A stretch of 64,000 nucleotides of DNA from an uncultured Alphaproteobacteria bacterium (GTDB taxonomy: Bacteria; Pseudomonadota; Alphaproteobacteria; Rs-D84). This document shows, one piece after another, positions 9,082-17,976 of the stretch. Below the pieces are notes generated by a model. It was not told the origin of the DNA. It made no database searches and worked only from the letters and a program-made list of their open reading frames with translations. Position 1 is the first letter of the stretch; each line of letters begins with the position of its first letter. The position numbers were made by a program, and so were the translations under genes. The stretch is taken from contig CALXWY010000001.1 in the NCBI GenBank assembly GCA_944392535.1, positions 1 through 64,000 of the forward strand, written 5' to 3'.

Positions 9082-9517
9082 TCTCCAACTTGGTTAAAAT
9101 TCTGTTAATTATTTTCTGGGCATTGGTTAAATCTGCGGCATCAGAACGCGATAATGATGAAAAAAATTTTTCAATTGTGGCACGCATTTCTGACAATGCC
9201 CGAACAGCAACACGTTCACCCGCCGCCGATACAGAATACCATGTATTACGACGATCTTTGTCATCAATGCGACGTAACACCAGACCATCACGTTCTAGTT
9301 TACGAAACGCGGCACATAAATTAGGCGTTGTAATAAATTCACGATGTGCAATATCTTTTAACTTGGCCGGCCCCGCCAAATGCAGCCGCAGCAAAATACT
9401 GACCTGTTGACGTGGATATCCCATAACCTGCATCGGGTCACGCTTTAACCGCCCCAGCAAGCGGTCCATTATGATTAAATTTGATTCCATTATTTTCAAG
9501 AATTCTTTTTGCGCCAT
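9068..9517 (-). CDS. MarR-family transcriptional regulator
   Basis: A 149-aa winged-helix regulator. The start at 9517 (MAQKEFLKIM) is chosen over an upstream ATG because an AAGGA site lies 8-9 nt before it. The helix-turn-helix (LKDIAHREFITTPNLCAAFRKL) and the wing (DGLVLRRIDDKDRRNTWYSV) with the DxRxR motif are clear. It is first in the efflux operon and overlaps tolC, so it most likely represses or derepresses the operon in response to a small ligand. The 190-bp AT-rich region upstream should hold promoter and operator, but I could not define a palindrome. Confidence 0.9.
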   Translation of the reverse strand: MAQKEFLKIMESNLIIMDRLLGRLKRDPMQVMGYPRQQVSILLRLHLAGPAKLKDIAHREFITTPNLCAAFRKLERDGLVLRRIDDKDRRNTWYSVSAAGERVAVRALSEMRATIEKFFSSLSRSDAADLTNAQKIINRILTKLEIANA

Positions 9518-9703
9518 CTTAAAAATCCTTTTTTTATAAAATGTGATTTCGCCATAATTATTAAAAACTTTAATGATTATATGTTTTAACAAACAAATTG
9601 CAAGTGCAAAAAATAAAAAAATTGTAAATTTTTATATATCAATTCACTTGGCAAAAAATGTTATTGCAAAATACAAAAAGATATTTATAATTCAGTTTGC
9701 TTT

Positions 9704-9777
9704 TGGGGTGTCGTCTAATGGTAGGACAAGAGATTTTGGTTCTCTTTATCATGGTTCGAATCCGTGCGCCCCAACCA
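9704..9777 (+). tRNA. tRNA-Gln (anticodon TTG)
   Basis: The cloverleaf is complete. Acceptor TGGGGTG (9704-9710) pairs with CGCCCCA (9767-9773), with one G-T pair. The anticodon stem AGAGA/TCTCT encloses loop TTTTGGT with anticodon TTG at 9736-9738. The T-loop is GTTCGAATC, and the CCA end is encoded (9775-9777). An intrinsic terminator follows. Confidence 0.95.
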
Positions 9778-9782
9778 AATAA

Positions 9783-9810
9783 AAAACACCCCACAGGGGT
9801 ATTTTTTATT
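9783..9810 (+). terminator. Intrinsic terminator after tRNA-Gln
   Basis: The hairpin ACCCC-ACA-GGGGT is preceded by an A-run and followed by ATTTTTTATT. Confidence 0.8.
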
Positions 9811-9877
9811 CGCTATTCGCACGGATTGTGATTTAGATTTGCAAAATACATAATTATTGATAATAATACACCGCACA

Positions 9878-9952
9878 GGTCCCATCGTCTAGGGGTCAGG
9901 ACGTCAGATTCTCATTCTGAAAACACGGGTTCAATTCCCGTTGGGACTGCCA
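9878..9952 (+). tRNA. tRNA-Glu (anticodon CTC)
   Basis: Acceptor GGTCCCA (9878-9884) pairs with TGGGACT (9942-9948). The anticodon stem TCAGA/TCTGA encloses loop TTCTCAT with anticodon CTC at 9911-9913. The T-arm is CGGG-TTCAATT-CCCG and the CCA end is encoded. It reads GAG. A TTC isoacceptor for GAA would be expected elsewhere. Confidence 0.93.
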
Positions 9953-10016
9953 AAAACTATTACAAAGTACAGTTATTGTAATTTTCCAACATACTAAAAA
10001 TAAAAAATTTTTATTC

Positions 10017-10045
10017 TTGCATTTCGGGATAGCGCATACTAGCAT
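10017..10045 (+). promoter_or_regulatory. Possible promoter of the autotransporter leader
   Basis: TTGCAT, 17 nt and TAGCAT give a weak sigma70-type match. If used, it produces an mRNA leader of about 250 nt ahead of the autotransporter gene. Confidence 0.3.
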
Positions 10046-10103
10046 AACTTGTGAATCCCATAGGGGACTGTGGGGTCTGGAATGTCACAATTCCTGCAAC
10101 AGC

Positions 10104-10145
10104 GGTGCGAAGGCATCGTTAATATCCGCATGGTGTTTTCGCACC
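10104..10145 (+). promoter_or_regulatory. Stem in autotransporter leader
   Basis: GGTGCGAA (10104-10111) pairs perfectly with TTCGCACC (10138-10145). A smaller hairpin GGAAT/ATTCC (10079-10094) lies just upstream. Both belong to the gene-free 345-nt stretch between tRNA-Glu and the autotransporter. Confidence 0.45.
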
Positions 10146-10167
10146 TGAAAAAAAATCCCTGATTGTG

Positions 10168-10249
10168 GTCGGGGGGCCGATAGTATATAAAAGACGGGCA
10201 ACCGAAAAACTATCGGAGTCTTCTGTTGTAGATTTGTGAACCCCCCGGC
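10168..10249 (+). promoter_or_regulatory. Nested stem-loop RNA structure in leader
   Basis: Three nested helices can be drawn. Outer GTCGGGGGG (10168-10176) pairs with CCCCCCGGC (10241-10249). Middle CCGATAG (10177-10183) pairs with CTATCGG (10210-10216). Inner CGG-GCAA-CCG (10195-10204) is closed by a GNRA tetraloop. AAGAC (10191-10195) could also pair with GTCTT (10218-10222) as a pseudoknot. This is far more structure than a plain leader needs. It could be a riboswitch, thermosensor, processed sRNA or protein-binding site; I recognise no known class. Confidence 0.5.
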
Positions 10250-10297
10250 ATTGTTTCCCTTTTGGGTTTTAGTACGCAAAAACAAAAGGAGAAAACT

Positions 10298-12913
10298 ATG
10301 TCAAATCCCATTAAAATTCGTGGTTTGATGTTCGGCATATCGGTGTTGCCGGCGCTGCTGGTCATGCCCGCAATGGCCGAACGAACAAGCATGGTAAACG
10401 CTGGCAGTTCGGGACCAGACCTGAATACGGTTGTACCAGATGGAATCATCAAGGTTGACGGCAACAAAGCAATCCATGCAACGCGCGGGGATTCTTATTT
10501 ATCAACACCAAACATAACAATTGAATCAACAAATTACACAGAAAATGGCGCAATTTACGCCGATGGTTCTAAAACCACTTTGACACTGGGTGGCGAAAGT
10601 ACCAAAGATATTTCTGTGAAATCTGATCAGGGCATGGCCACAAAAATCTCCAATGGGGCCCAATTGAACATAAGTGGCGAAAATGTTACTGTTCACGCCA
10701 AAAATCGGGGATTATATACCGTATATTATTCACTCGTGCCCGCACAAAAGGAATCTGTTATCAATGTAAATGCAAAAGACAGTATGAACATATCGTCTGA
10801 CAGCGACAGCGCAGTTATTGCATTGGCAAATGGTTCCGCGATTTCTTTGACCGGTAAATCCATAGATATATCAACGAAATCAGCGACAGCGGCCGCGGTT
10901 CATGCCGGGAATAATACACAGACGGCGTCTGGGAACACCAAACAGGCAAATGTTAACTTAAATGCAGATACTGTAAAAATCGCCAGTGAAAACGTTGCTG
11001 TGTCTGCAATGAGCCAGGGTATCATAAACATTAATGGCGATGCGGAAATTTCTGGTACCAAGGCGATTGTTGCACGTGGTGGCGCCGAAGTTAATATTAA
11101 TACAGATGGTGCACACACAACACAAATTGATGGAAATATCAGTTTTGACTTTCATGAATCGTCATCTAATACACCAATTGATGCAAATGTAAATGTTGTA
11201 TTAAATGGGGCTGATTCGTCGTGGACAGGCAACACCATGATTGCATATGATTTTGGTGACGCACCGGCACCAGACGACAGTTATTTGACTGTTACCGGCA
11301 TGAATCTGACCGTGGCAAACGGCGCCAAATGGACAGCAACAAAAATTGCTGATAACAAAGGCGAAGTAACAGGTTCTTATTATACCGGGTTAAATAATTT
11401 GAATGTTGATAACGGAACCATTGATATCGCAGATGCCATTATGGCCGATAACGCGAATATAAATAGTGCAATATTAAATACAGGTTCATTAACCATCAAT
11501 GACAGTTTGGTGGCCACAGGTGACATCACAGGTACTGGGGCGTTGGTTATCGGGCAAGATGCAACCGCAAACATCGGTGATGCAAATATCAATCTGGCGT
11601 CCATTCAACTGGATGGGACTGTGTTTGCCAGACTGACTGATACCAACACGGCAAAGTTCACTGCCACCGACAGCATCAGCGGTTCAGGTACTGTAAACAT
11701 GGCGATTAAATCAGCCGGAACATATACAGTATTTGACGCCCCTGAAATCGCATTCAGTGGTAAAACATCTGTTGAATTCAACAACGACATTTTCAAACTG
11801 GATTGGTCTGATGACGAAAAATCATTTACCGCAAAATTAAAATCGGTTGATGAAATTGCATCTGATAATAACCTGTCGGGGAACGCCGCACAGTCTGTTG
11901 TTAATATTACCAATTCAACATCTGATGCGTTGAACGAATTAAGCATGCGCGCACAAATCGCGTTGGCCCAGAAAGACACAGATTCTATTGAACGTGCCGC
12001 ACGGGCAATCAATCCAGAAACAGCATCTGTGACACAATCAATGGCGTCATCTGTGCAAAACACTGTTACATCATTGGCGGCAAATCGTATGTCTGGAATG
12101 ACAATCGGGCGCAATGGTGGCGATGGTGATTCTGTACTGACCGCCGGCGGTGTGTGGGCCCAAGGATTGTTCAACAGCACAAATTACAGTGGACAATTTG
12201 ATGGAACAACTGGTGGTGTTGCAGTCGGCCTTGACGGCACATTCGGTTCAGATTGGACCGTTGGAATCGGGTATTCGTTCGCAAACAGCGATGTTGATGC
12301 CACAGCACGCAATACCGAAATCAACAGTCACACTGTGTTTGCGTATGGTCAATACAAGCCATCACAATGGTATGCAAACGCAACATTGAACTATACGTTG
12401 TCCGGATACACTGAATCGGGCGATGCGCTGGATTTAGCGGTGGCATCTGAATACGACATCAATGCGTTTGGTGGTCAAATTGCCACTGGGTACGATACAT
12501 CAATCGGCATCACCCCAGAACTGGCGGTGCGGTACTTGCACATCGGTGGCGCGGATTATGAAAACAGTCTGGATGTTGCCAACAGTATTTCAGACACGAA
12601 TTATCTGACTGGTGTATTGGGTGCAAAATATGCATTTAATTTCCAGGCCACAGATGAATTCTTTATCCGGCCCGAACTGCGCGCGGCGGTTAAATATGAT
12701 ATGTTGTCTGACGTGGCAATGACAACTGTAACCATGCCGGGCGTTAATGCATATGTTATGACGGGTGAACGCCTGTCACGTCTGGGTGGTGAATTCGGAC
12801 TGGGATTGACCATGACATATGCCGGCGTTGACGTATCGTTGAACTATGACATAGAAGTTCGCGAAAACTATACATCACAAACAGGTATGGTTCGCGCCAG
12901 ATATAATTTCTAG
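10298..12913 (+). CDS. Autotransporter (type Va secretion) adhesin-like protein
   Basis: An 871-aa protein. The start at 10298 is set by an AAGGAG site. The signal peptide ends near PAMAE. Residues about 30-510 form a passenger rich in Asn, Gly, Thr and Ser with repeating short strands (INGDAEISGTKAIVARGG; LNVDNGTIDIADA), typical of a beta-helix. The last 270 residues or so are an autotransporter barrel (GVWAQGLFNSTNY, GFSFAN-like strands) ending in ARYNF with C-terminal Phe. The barrel should insert in the outer membrane and export the passenger as a surface structure. It is transcribed alone, from a structured leader to a strong terminator. Adhesion is a family-level inference. Confidence 0.92.
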   Translation: MSNPIKIRGLMFGISVLPALLVMPAMAERTSMVNAGSSGPDLNTVVPDGIIKVDGNKAIHATRGDSYLSTPNITIESTNYTENGAIYADGSKTTLTLGGESTKDISVKSDQGMATKISNGAQLNISGENVTVHAKNRGLYTVYYSLVPAQKESVINVNAKDSMNISSDSDSAVIALANGSAISLTGKSIDISTKSATAAAVHAGNNTQTASGNTKQANVNLNADTVKIASENVAVSAMSQGIININGDAEISGTKAIVARGGAEVNINTDGAHTTQIDGNISFDFHESSSNTPIDANVNVVLNGADSSWTGNTMIAYDFGDAPAPDDSYLTVTGMNLTVANGAKWTATKIADNKGEVTGSYYTGLNNLNVDNGTIDIADAIMADNANINSAILNTGSLTINDSLVATGDITGTGALVIGQDATANIGDANINLASIQLDGTVFARLTDTNTAKFTATDSISGSGTVNMAIKSAGTYTVFDAPEIAFSGKTSVEFNNDIFKLDWSDDEKSFTAKLKSVDEIASDNNLSGNAAQSVVNITNSTSDALNELSMRAQIALAQKDTDSIERAARAINPETASVTQSMASSVQNTVTSLAANRMSGMTIGRNGGDGDSVLTAGGVWAQGLFNSTNYSGQFDGTTGGVAVGLDGTFGSDWTVGIGYSFANSDVDATARNTEINSHTVFAYGQYKPSQWYANATLNYTLSGYTESGDALDLAVASEYDINAFGGQIATGYDTSIGITPELAVRYLHIGGADYENSLDVANSISDTNYLTGVLGAKYAFNFQATDEFFIRPELRAAVKYDMLSDVAMTTVTMPGVNAYVMTGERLSRLGGEFGLGLTMTYAGVDVSLNYDIEVRENYTSQTGMVRARYNF

Positions 12914-12929
12914 TTCACACGAATGTACG

Positions 12930-12959
12930 TAAAAAATCCCCCAAATGGGGGATTTTTAT
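12930..12959 (+). terminator. Intrinsic terminator of the autotransporter gene
   Basis: AAATCCCCC-AAAT-GGGGGATTTTT is a perfect stem with a T-run. Confidence 0.9.
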
Positions 12960-13084
12960 TATGCGTAATTTGACTTTCTGCAAATCTTGAATATACTTAT
13001 ATCCGTGTCAGAACTTACAAATTCCACACTTAAAAAATCACAGTTGTGCACTGTACATACATGGAACAGAACAAAAGGAATATT

Positions 13085-13669
13085 ATGTCAAAAACATCAG
13101 ATAAAGTTTTATTGGCCATCAGTTTGACCGCCGCCGCCGCAATAATAATGTCCGCGGTCGTGTTACAATATAATTCAACCGGGTATACAAATGAAAAAAT
13201 GGCAAACGCCCGTGCCAAGGTAAAATTTGCACTGACCCATTATGAAAATGCATATAACGATGCCGTTATACGCAGCGCAGATACACTGGAAACCAATCCA
13301 GAATATTTGAAATTAATATCTGATGCAAAAAAACTGTCTGGGCAACTGGACAGTGGGCGGTATAAATCAGCGGACGAATATAACGCTGTATTACGCCAAA
13401 TTGATATGATATTGATACGCGCAGATTCATTGGCCGAAAAATTACGCAGTGAATACATCAATAAAGATCGTAAATTACAGGGCGCAGAACAGTATAACAA
13501 ATTTATTCAACAAAATATCGCGCACTTGAAACGCGACAGTGTCATTACCGATTCAATACGCCGCGTTCCGGTGGCAAAACGTTTTGGGGATAACCTGGCC
13601 CAAATGCGTACAGATTATCATAGCGCCGTAATTGCACGGCATTTGAAAAAGATGCAACGCACGCGTTAA
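13085..13669 (+). CDS. Hypothetical membrane-anchored coiled-coil protein
   Basis: A 194-aa protein. The start at 13085 (MSKTSDKVLL) is preferred because AAAGGA precedes it; an upstream ATG at 13046 lacks a site. A single hydrophobic segment at residues about 8-27 anchors it in the inner membrane. The remainder is charged and helical (KLSGQLDSGRYKSADEY; SLAEKLRSEYINKDRKLQG), probably a periplasmic coiled coil, with many basic residues at the C-terminus. No family is recognised. It is monocistronic with its own terminator. Confidence 0.65.
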   Translation: MSKTSDKVLLAISLTAAAAIIMSAVVLQYNSTGYTNEKMANARAKVKFALTHYENAYNDAVIRSADTLETNPEYLKLISDAKKLSGQLDSGRYKSADEYNAVLRQIDMILIRADSLAEKLRSEYINKDRKLQGAEQYNKFIQQNIAHLKRDSVITDSIRRVPVAKRFGDNLAQMRTDYHSAVIARHLKKMQRTR

Positions 13670-13699
13670 AAATCGCGCCAAAATGGCGCGATTTTTTTT
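13668..13699 (+). terminator. Intrinsic terminator
   Basis: AAATCGCGCCA-AAA-TGGCGCGATTTTTTTT is a strong stem followed by eight T. It also sits at the far end of the merR 3' region on the other strand. Confidence 0.9.
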
Positions 13700-13868
13700 G
13701 CCAACCCTTGAACAAGAACAGATTCAGAACAATTTGAATTTATAATTTGTTCCTGCACAAATGGTGACATCTGTGGCCGAAAATCCGGCACCGCGTACAT
13801 ACGGGATTTCTTATGTCCCCGAAGCCGCATCCCTGTGGATTCAAAAGAATTATTAATGCAACCAAAAA
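13700..13868. other. Intergenic region without a gene
   Basis: No coding frame is supported. Small stems are possible (GCCG/CGGC near 13776-13789, ACATA/TATGT near 13797-13816) but no terminator or known RNA can be recognised. It is the 3' side of merR on the minus strand. Confidence 0.4.
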
Positions 13869-14258
13869 TTATGAATTTTTCAATAAATCACGCGCCTGTT
13901 CCAGTATGGCGATTGCCACCCCCAGACGCGAACCATCGCGGGATTCGGGTGATTGTGCCGTGTTATTTTGGTCGGCCGACATGCCGACACTGCGCACAAA
14001 TTCTTCGGCAGATGTTGGAAAATTGCCATCGCGCAATAATTTTTTGACCCCGGCAATGGTCATACCATGCTTGTACAGCAAGTCACGAATTACAACCAAA
14101 CGTTCCACTGTTTCTGTGCGATAATATCGGCGCCCACCCGCCCCAGTTGTTGGCCGAATTGCCGCGGGGAATTGCTTTTCCCAATAACGCAAGGTGTGTG
14201 CCGGCACAGACAAACGTTTTGAAACTTCGTTTATTGATGAAAAATATTCATTGTCCAT
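13869..14258 (-). CDS. MerR-family transcriptional regulator
   Basis: A 129-aa regulator. The start at 14258 (MDNEYFSSINEV) is set by a GGGGG site, and it lies 13 nt downstream of the gyrA stop. The N-terminal MerR helix-turn-helix is intact (INEVSKRLSVPAHTLRYWEK, then GGRRYYRTETVERLVVIRDL), followed by the wing helices (HGMTIAGVKKLL). It has no cysteine-based metal site, so metal sensing is unlikely. It resembles the short MerR protein that often accompanies ihfA in alphaproteobacteria, but here it follows gyrA. Target unknown. Confidence 0.88.
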   Translation of the reverse strand: MDNEYFSSINEVSKRLSVPAHTLRYWEKQFPAAIRPTTGAGGRRYYRTETVERLVVIRDLLYKHGMTIAGVKKLLRDGNFPTSAEEFVRSVGMSADQNNTAQSPESRDGSRLGVAIAILEQARDLLKNS

Positions 14259-14271
14259 GCCGCACCCCCAT

Positions 14272-17019
14272 TTATTGTTGTGTGTTTTGTTCGGCGACTT
14301 CGGATTCAACTTCGGATTCTTCGCCTTCATCGCTTAGAATAGAAATTGCCGATACAACGCGTTCGTTTTCCGCCGTACGGAACAGCGTCACACCCGCAGT
14401 TGCACGCCCAGCAATACGAACATCGCGCACAGGTGTACGTATTATCTTGCCACCGTCGGTCACCATAATAATATCGTTATTATCGGCAACCGGGAACGAA
14501 CCTGCCACCGCAGTGTTCTTGCCACCCAGTTTGATGTTTGTAAATCCACCGCCACCACGATGCGTTGTACGATATTCATACGAACTGGTGCGCTTGCCGA
14601 ATCCGTTTTCAGACACAGTCAATATAAATTGCTCGTCGGCGGCCATGCGTGCCATTTGGTTATCATCCAATGTCAGTGTTGTGGATTCTTCGTCATCAGA
14701 CGCCTCTTCTTCTATGCCGGTGGCGGCGCGACGCGCAGCGCGCGATTGCTTGATATACGCGGCGCGTACCGCGGCATCAGATTCGCCGTGTGTCAGCATC
14801 GCCATGCCGATAATTTTATCGTCTGGCCCCAATGTCATACCACGTACACCGGTTGAATTACGGCCGGCAAATACACGAATTTCAGATACAGGGAATCGTA
14901 TACAGCGCCCGCGATACGTTGCCAAGAATACATCTTGGTCTTCACTGCATGGTAAAACAGAAATCAAACTGTCGCCATCGTCCAATTTCATCGCAATCTT
15001 GCCATTTGCACGAATTGAATCAAAATCAGATGTGCGATTGCGACGAACCGTCCCAGACGCCGTTGCAAACATCAAGAAATGTTCTTTGCCGGACGCAGCA
15101 GCCGCGGCCACATCTTCTTCGGGTACTGGCAAAATTGCCGTGATTGTTTCGCCATTTTCCAGTGGCAACAAATTCACCAGCGGACGTCCCTTGGCTGCGG
15201 CGGCCGCTTCGGGTAATTTATATGTTTTTAATTTATAGCATATCCCGCGGGACGAAAAGAACAACAGCGGTGTATGCGTGTTCGCAACAAAAACCTGGAC
15301 CACATAGTCATCGTCCTTGGTCGCCATTGCGTTACGCCCCTTGCCCCCACGTTTTTGCGCACGATACGTATCCAGTGATACACGTTTTATATATCCAGTA
15401 TTTGATACAGTAATAACCATATCTTCGCGTGCGATTAAATCTTCTATATCAATATCTATTTCGGCATCAGATATTTCGGTACGACGCGGACTGGCCCAAT
15501 TGTCACGTACCATTGTCGTTTCATCGCGAATAATTTGGATAATGCGTGCATGACTGCCCAAGATGTCCAGCAAGTCTTTGATTTGCGCGCCCAATTCCAC
15601 CAAATCAGCATGCAATTTATCACGTTCCAGCCCCGTCAAACGATGCAACTGCAATTCCAAAATCGCACGTGCTTGGTCATCAGACATATAAAACATGCCG
15701 TCTTTGTATTCAGTATTTGGGTCATCAATCAATTGAATATAATTTTCAATATCTGATGCCCGCCACCCACGCGCGACCAATGCCGCACGTGCCGCATCCG
15801 GCGATTCACTGGATTTAATTAATTCAATAACTTCATCCAAGTTACCAACCGCAACCGACAACCCCAACAACGTATGCGCCCGATTGCGCGCACGGTTCAA
15901 ATCAAAAATCGTACGACGACGAATAACTTCGCATCGGAAATCAATAAACGCATCCAATACACCACGAACATTAAACAACATCGGCCGGCCACGATTAAGC
16001 GCCATCATATTAACCGGAAAGTTCGTTTGCATTTCTGTGTACTGGAACAAATGATTCAGCACAACATCTGGAATTGCATCACGCTTTAATTCAATTACAA
16101 TGCGCAATCCTTCCTTGGATGATTCATCACGAATTTCCGATATGCCTTCTATGCGTTTATCCTTGCTTAATTCAGCAATTTTCATAATCAGTTGCGATTT
16201 GTTCACCTGGTACGGGATTTCATCAACAACAATTGCCGGATGGTCATGAAATGTTTCCATGTGCGTTTTTGCACGAACAATTATTGAACCACGTCCTGTG
16301 GTATGCGCCTTGTACGCGCCGGCGCGCCCCATAACAATTGCCCCAGTTGGGAAATCAGGCCCCGGAATTATGCCGAACAATTCATCGTCTGACAAATTCG
16401 GATTATCCAAAATCGCCAAAATCCCATTGCAAATTTCCCCCAGATTATATGTCGGCACATTTGTCGCCATACCAACCGCAATCCCAGAACCACCATTTAC
16501 CAAGAAATTTGGAAACTTGGTTGGCAAAACAACCGGTTCTTGTAATGTGCCATCAAAGTTCGGTTGCCAATCAACTGTATCTTTATCCAAATCATCCATC
16601 ATGGATGCGCCCAGTTTGCTAAGCCGTGCTTCGGTATAACGCATGGCCGCCGCCTTGTCCCCGTCGCGCGAACCAAAGTTACCTTGGCCCTGGACCAGCA
16701 TTTCCCCCATGGAAAAATCTTGCCCCATACGGACCATTGCTTCATATATAGAACTGTCACCATGGGGATGATATTTACCCATAACATCACCGACAATACG
16801 TGCGGATTTAACCGTCGGCTTTGTCGCCGGCGCAACATCATTCATCACATACAAAATACGACGATGCACCGGTTTGCACCCGTCACGAACATCTGGCAAC
16901 GCACGGTCAACAATGACCGACATCGCATAGTCCAAAAAACTGGTGCGCATTTCATGTTCCAGGGAAGATTGTGGAACCTTGACTTCATTTATTTCATTGA
17001 TATTGTTTGTTTCTGACAT
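14272..17019 (-). CDS. gyrA: DNA gyrase subunit A
   Basis: A 915-aa type II topoisomerase subunit that breaks and rejoins DNA to introduce negative supercoils with GyrB. The start at 17019 (MSETNNI) has an AAGGGAAA site. The catalytic tyrosine is Tyr128 in [10 protein letters not shown]. The quinolone-resistance region reads [10 protein letters not shown], so the position equal to E. coli Ser83 is Ser89 and the Asp87 position is Glu93. A GyrA box (QKRGGKG) in the C-terminal domain separates it from ParC. An acidic tail ends the protein. An insertion of about 30 acidic residues ([12 protein letters not shown]) interrupts the C-terminal propeller. It is followed by merR. Confidence 0.97.
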   Translation of the reverse strand: MSETNNINEINEVKVPQSSLEHEMRTSFLDYAMSVIVDRALPDVRDGCKPVHRRILYVMNDVAPATKPTVKSARIVGDVMGKYHPHGDSSIYEAMVRMGQDFSMGEMLVQGQGNFGSRDGDKAAAMRYTEARLSKLGASMMDDLDKDTVDWQPNFDGTLQEPVVLPTKFPNFLVNGGSGIAVGMATNVPTYNLGEICNGILAILDNPNLSDDELFGIIPGPDFPTGAIVMGRAGAYKAHTTGRGSIIVRAKTHMETFHDHPAIVVDEIPYQVNKSQLIMKIAELSKDKRIEGISEIRDESSKEGLRIVIELKRDAIPDVVLNHLFQYTEMQTNFPVNMMALNRGRPMLFNVRGVLDAFIDFRCEVIRRRTIFDLNRARNRAHTLLGLSVAVGNLDEVIELIKSSESPDAARAALVARGWRASDIENYIQLIDDPNTEYKDGMFYMSDDQARAILELQLHRLTGLERDKLHADLVELGAQIKDLLDILGSHARIIQIIRDETTMVRDNWASPRRTEISDAEIDIDIEDLIAREDMVITVSNTGYIKRVSLDTYRAQKRGGKGRNAMATKDDDYVVQVFVANTHTPLLFFSSRGICYKLKTYKLPEAAAAAKGRPLVNLLPLENGETITAILPVPEEDVAAAAASGKEHFLMFATASGTVRRNRTSDFDSIRANGKIAMKLDDGDSLISVLPCSEDQDVFLATYRGRCIRFPVSEIRVFAGRNSTGVRGMTLGPDDKIIGMAMLTHGESDAAVRAAYIKQSRAARRAATGIEEEASDDEESTTLTLDDNQMARMAADEQFILTVSENGFGKRTSSYEYRTTHRGGGGFTNIKLGGKNTAVAGSFPVADNNDIIMVTDGGKIIRTPVRDVRIAGRATAGVTLFRTAENERVVSAISILSDEGEESEVESEVAEQNTQQ

Positions 17020-17049
17020 ACTATGATTTCCCTTGTTTTTAACAAGTAA

Positions 17050-17079
17050 AGAATAGCAAATTTTTTGACTTTTGGTCAA
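17050..17079 (-). promoter_or_regulatory. gyrA promoter
   Basis: On the minus strand TTGACC (17074-17079), an 18-nt spacer and TATTCT (17050-17055) lie 31 nt before the gyrA start, with an AAGGGAAA ribosome site between. Confidence 0.6.
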
Positions 17080-17223
17080 GACATAAACCCTAAAAAATAC
17101 ATTGACAAATAAACCATTTGTGATACCAATAATACGTGGTTGTTATTGTGTGACAGATATGAATAAATATAAAAATTCTGGCATCAGAATCCACGTGTTA
17201 TAACACAACAAAGGGAACAGACA

Positions 17224-17319
17224 ATGTTTTTACCACTGTGGCGATTATTTGCGGCCCTGTTTGCGTATTATATGATACTGGAAGGTATGAAAAAACTGGG
17301 GCTGGTAAAATCTAAATAA
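17224..17319 (+). CDS. 31-aa putative membrane microprotein
   Basis: A short frame reading MFLPLWRLFAALFAYYMIL and then a Lys/Gly-rich tail (EGMKKLGLVKSK). It has a good ribosome site (AAAGGGAA, 8 nt before the ATG), one hydrophobic helix of about 17 residues and a basic C-terminus, the usual layout of bacterial small membrane proteins. It lies between gyrA (divergent) and rpmH (same strand, 57 nt downstream). No family is known to me. It could be noise, but the ribosome site and composition favour translation. Confidence 0.5.
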   Translation: MFLPLWRLFAALFAYYMILEGMKKLGLVKSK

Positions 17320-17376
17320 AAAAGGTTGCGTTTTTACAAAACCTGTGGTTAAATATACGCGCAAAAGGATTTAATT

Positions 17377-17529
17377 ATGGCAACAAAACGTACATATCAA
17401 CCATCTAAAACACGCCGTGTGCGCACACATGGGTTCCGTGAAAAGATGGCAACAAAATCTGGGCGTGCGGTACTGAACCGCCGTCGTGCAGCGGGTCGTA
17501 AAAGACTGGCTGTCAGTGCAGTGAATTAA
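17377..17529 (+). CDS. rpmH: 50S ribosomal protein L34
   Basis: A 50-aa basic protein, with [20 protein letters not shown] followed by [20 protein letters not shown]. It carries the family signature KRTYQPS and the internal MATKSGR..LNRRR segment. L34 binds 23S rRNA in the large subunit. A GCAAAAGGA site precedes the ATG. Two extra residues (Ala-Thr) follow Met relative to most L34s. The usual partners rnpA, yidD and yidC do not follow; an intrinsic terminator closes the gene at once, then a minus-strand regulator. Confidence 0.97.
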   Translation: MATKRTYQPSKTRRVRTHGFREKMATKSGRAVLNRRRAAGRKRLAVSAVN

Positions 17530-17530
17530 A

Positions 17531-17557
17531 GAACCGCCGCGTGGCGGTTTTTTAATT
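17531..17557 (+). terminator. Intrinsic terminator of rpmH
   Basis: ACCGCC-GCGT-GGCGGT is followed by TTTTTTAATTTT. Confidence 0.85.
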
Positions 17558-17788
17558 TTAATGTTTACGCTTTGTATTATGTCGTGCAGCCAGCATTACC
17601 ATGCCATGATATGCGATTTTTTCCAATACTGATTCTGGAATTAATCGTTTGCCACTTTCGTATCGGGTCAAATCACGACGTGATATCCCCATAATTCGGG
17701 ACATTTCATGACGTTTTATATGCGCACATTTACGTGCACGACGTATTATTTGACCATAGTATGCATTATCAACCAATACAACAGACAT
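17558..17788 (-). CDS. Small XRE-type helix-turn-helix protein
   Basis: A 76-aa DNA-binding protein. Residues 12-62 match a Cro/CI-type HTH: IIRRARKCAHIKRHEMSRIM, then GISRRDLTRYESGKRLIPES, with the typical (T/S)xxxxxYExGxR recognition region. The C-terminus is a basic tail (RHNTKRKH). No effector domain is present, so it may act as a simple repressor or antitoxin, but no toxin gene is adjacent. A GGGGGAA ribosome site precedes the ATG. It lies directly downstream of the candidate small RNA on the same strand. Confidence 0.75.
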   Translation of the reverse strand: MSVVLVDNAYYGQIIRRARKCAHIKRHEMSRIMGISRRDLTRYESGKRLIPESVLEKIAYHGMVMLAARHNTKRKH

Positions 17789-17811
17789 TGTTTATTCCCC
17801 CCATATGTTTT

Positions 17812-17845
17812 GTTAAACAAAATACCGCCGTGATTAAGGGCGGTT
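17812..17845 (-). terminator. Intrinsic terminator of the candidate small RNA
   Basis: On the minus strand ACCGCC (17840-17845), a 10-nt loop and GGCGGT (17824-17829) are followed by ATTTTGTTT. Confidence 0.65.
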
Positions 17846-17970
17846 GGAGGCTAGAAACTATTAACAGTAATAGTGTTGCTTATTTTTGTATATTCGCAAC
17901 CCTCCAACCCATGTTGGAGTGTTTCTGTTAAGAGGTTTTCTAGACCCCGCATCGGTAATCGGCCAATGCA
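17813..17970 (-). ncRNA. Candidate structured small RNA (~158 nt)
   Basis: A gene-free interval that has its own sigma70-type promoter and terminator on the minus strand. Reading from the predicted 5' end: a hairpin GCATTGG/CCGATGC (17969-17949); a long interrupted stem in which TCTAGAAA (near 17944-17935) and CTTAACAG (near 17932-17924) pair with CTGTTAA (17867-17861) and TTTCTAG (17857-17851); inside it, hairpin CTCCAA/TTGGAG (17903-17918) and stem GTTGC/GCAAC; then the terminator hairpin. The size and closed-stem layout recall 6S-like or other housekeeping RNAs, but I see no motif that assigns it. It could instead be a leader of the XRE gene. Confidence 0.5.
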
Positions 17971-17976
17971 AGGCAT

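Noticed and set aside
10085-10285. A 66-codon minus-strand frame in the leader of the autotransporter gene (ending HADINDAFAPLLQEL).
   Set aside because: No ribosome site, opposite to a structured leader, and no family match recognised; a gene remnant is possible but not supported.
13700-13868. Possible small RNA or tRNA between the terminator at 13.68 kb and merR.
   Set aside because: Only weak stems were found; no cloverleaf, promoter plus terminator pair, or known RNA motif.
14147-15238. A 363-codon plus-strand frame opposite gyrA.
   Set aside because: Shadow of the gyrA coding sequence; no ribosome site or recognisable domain.
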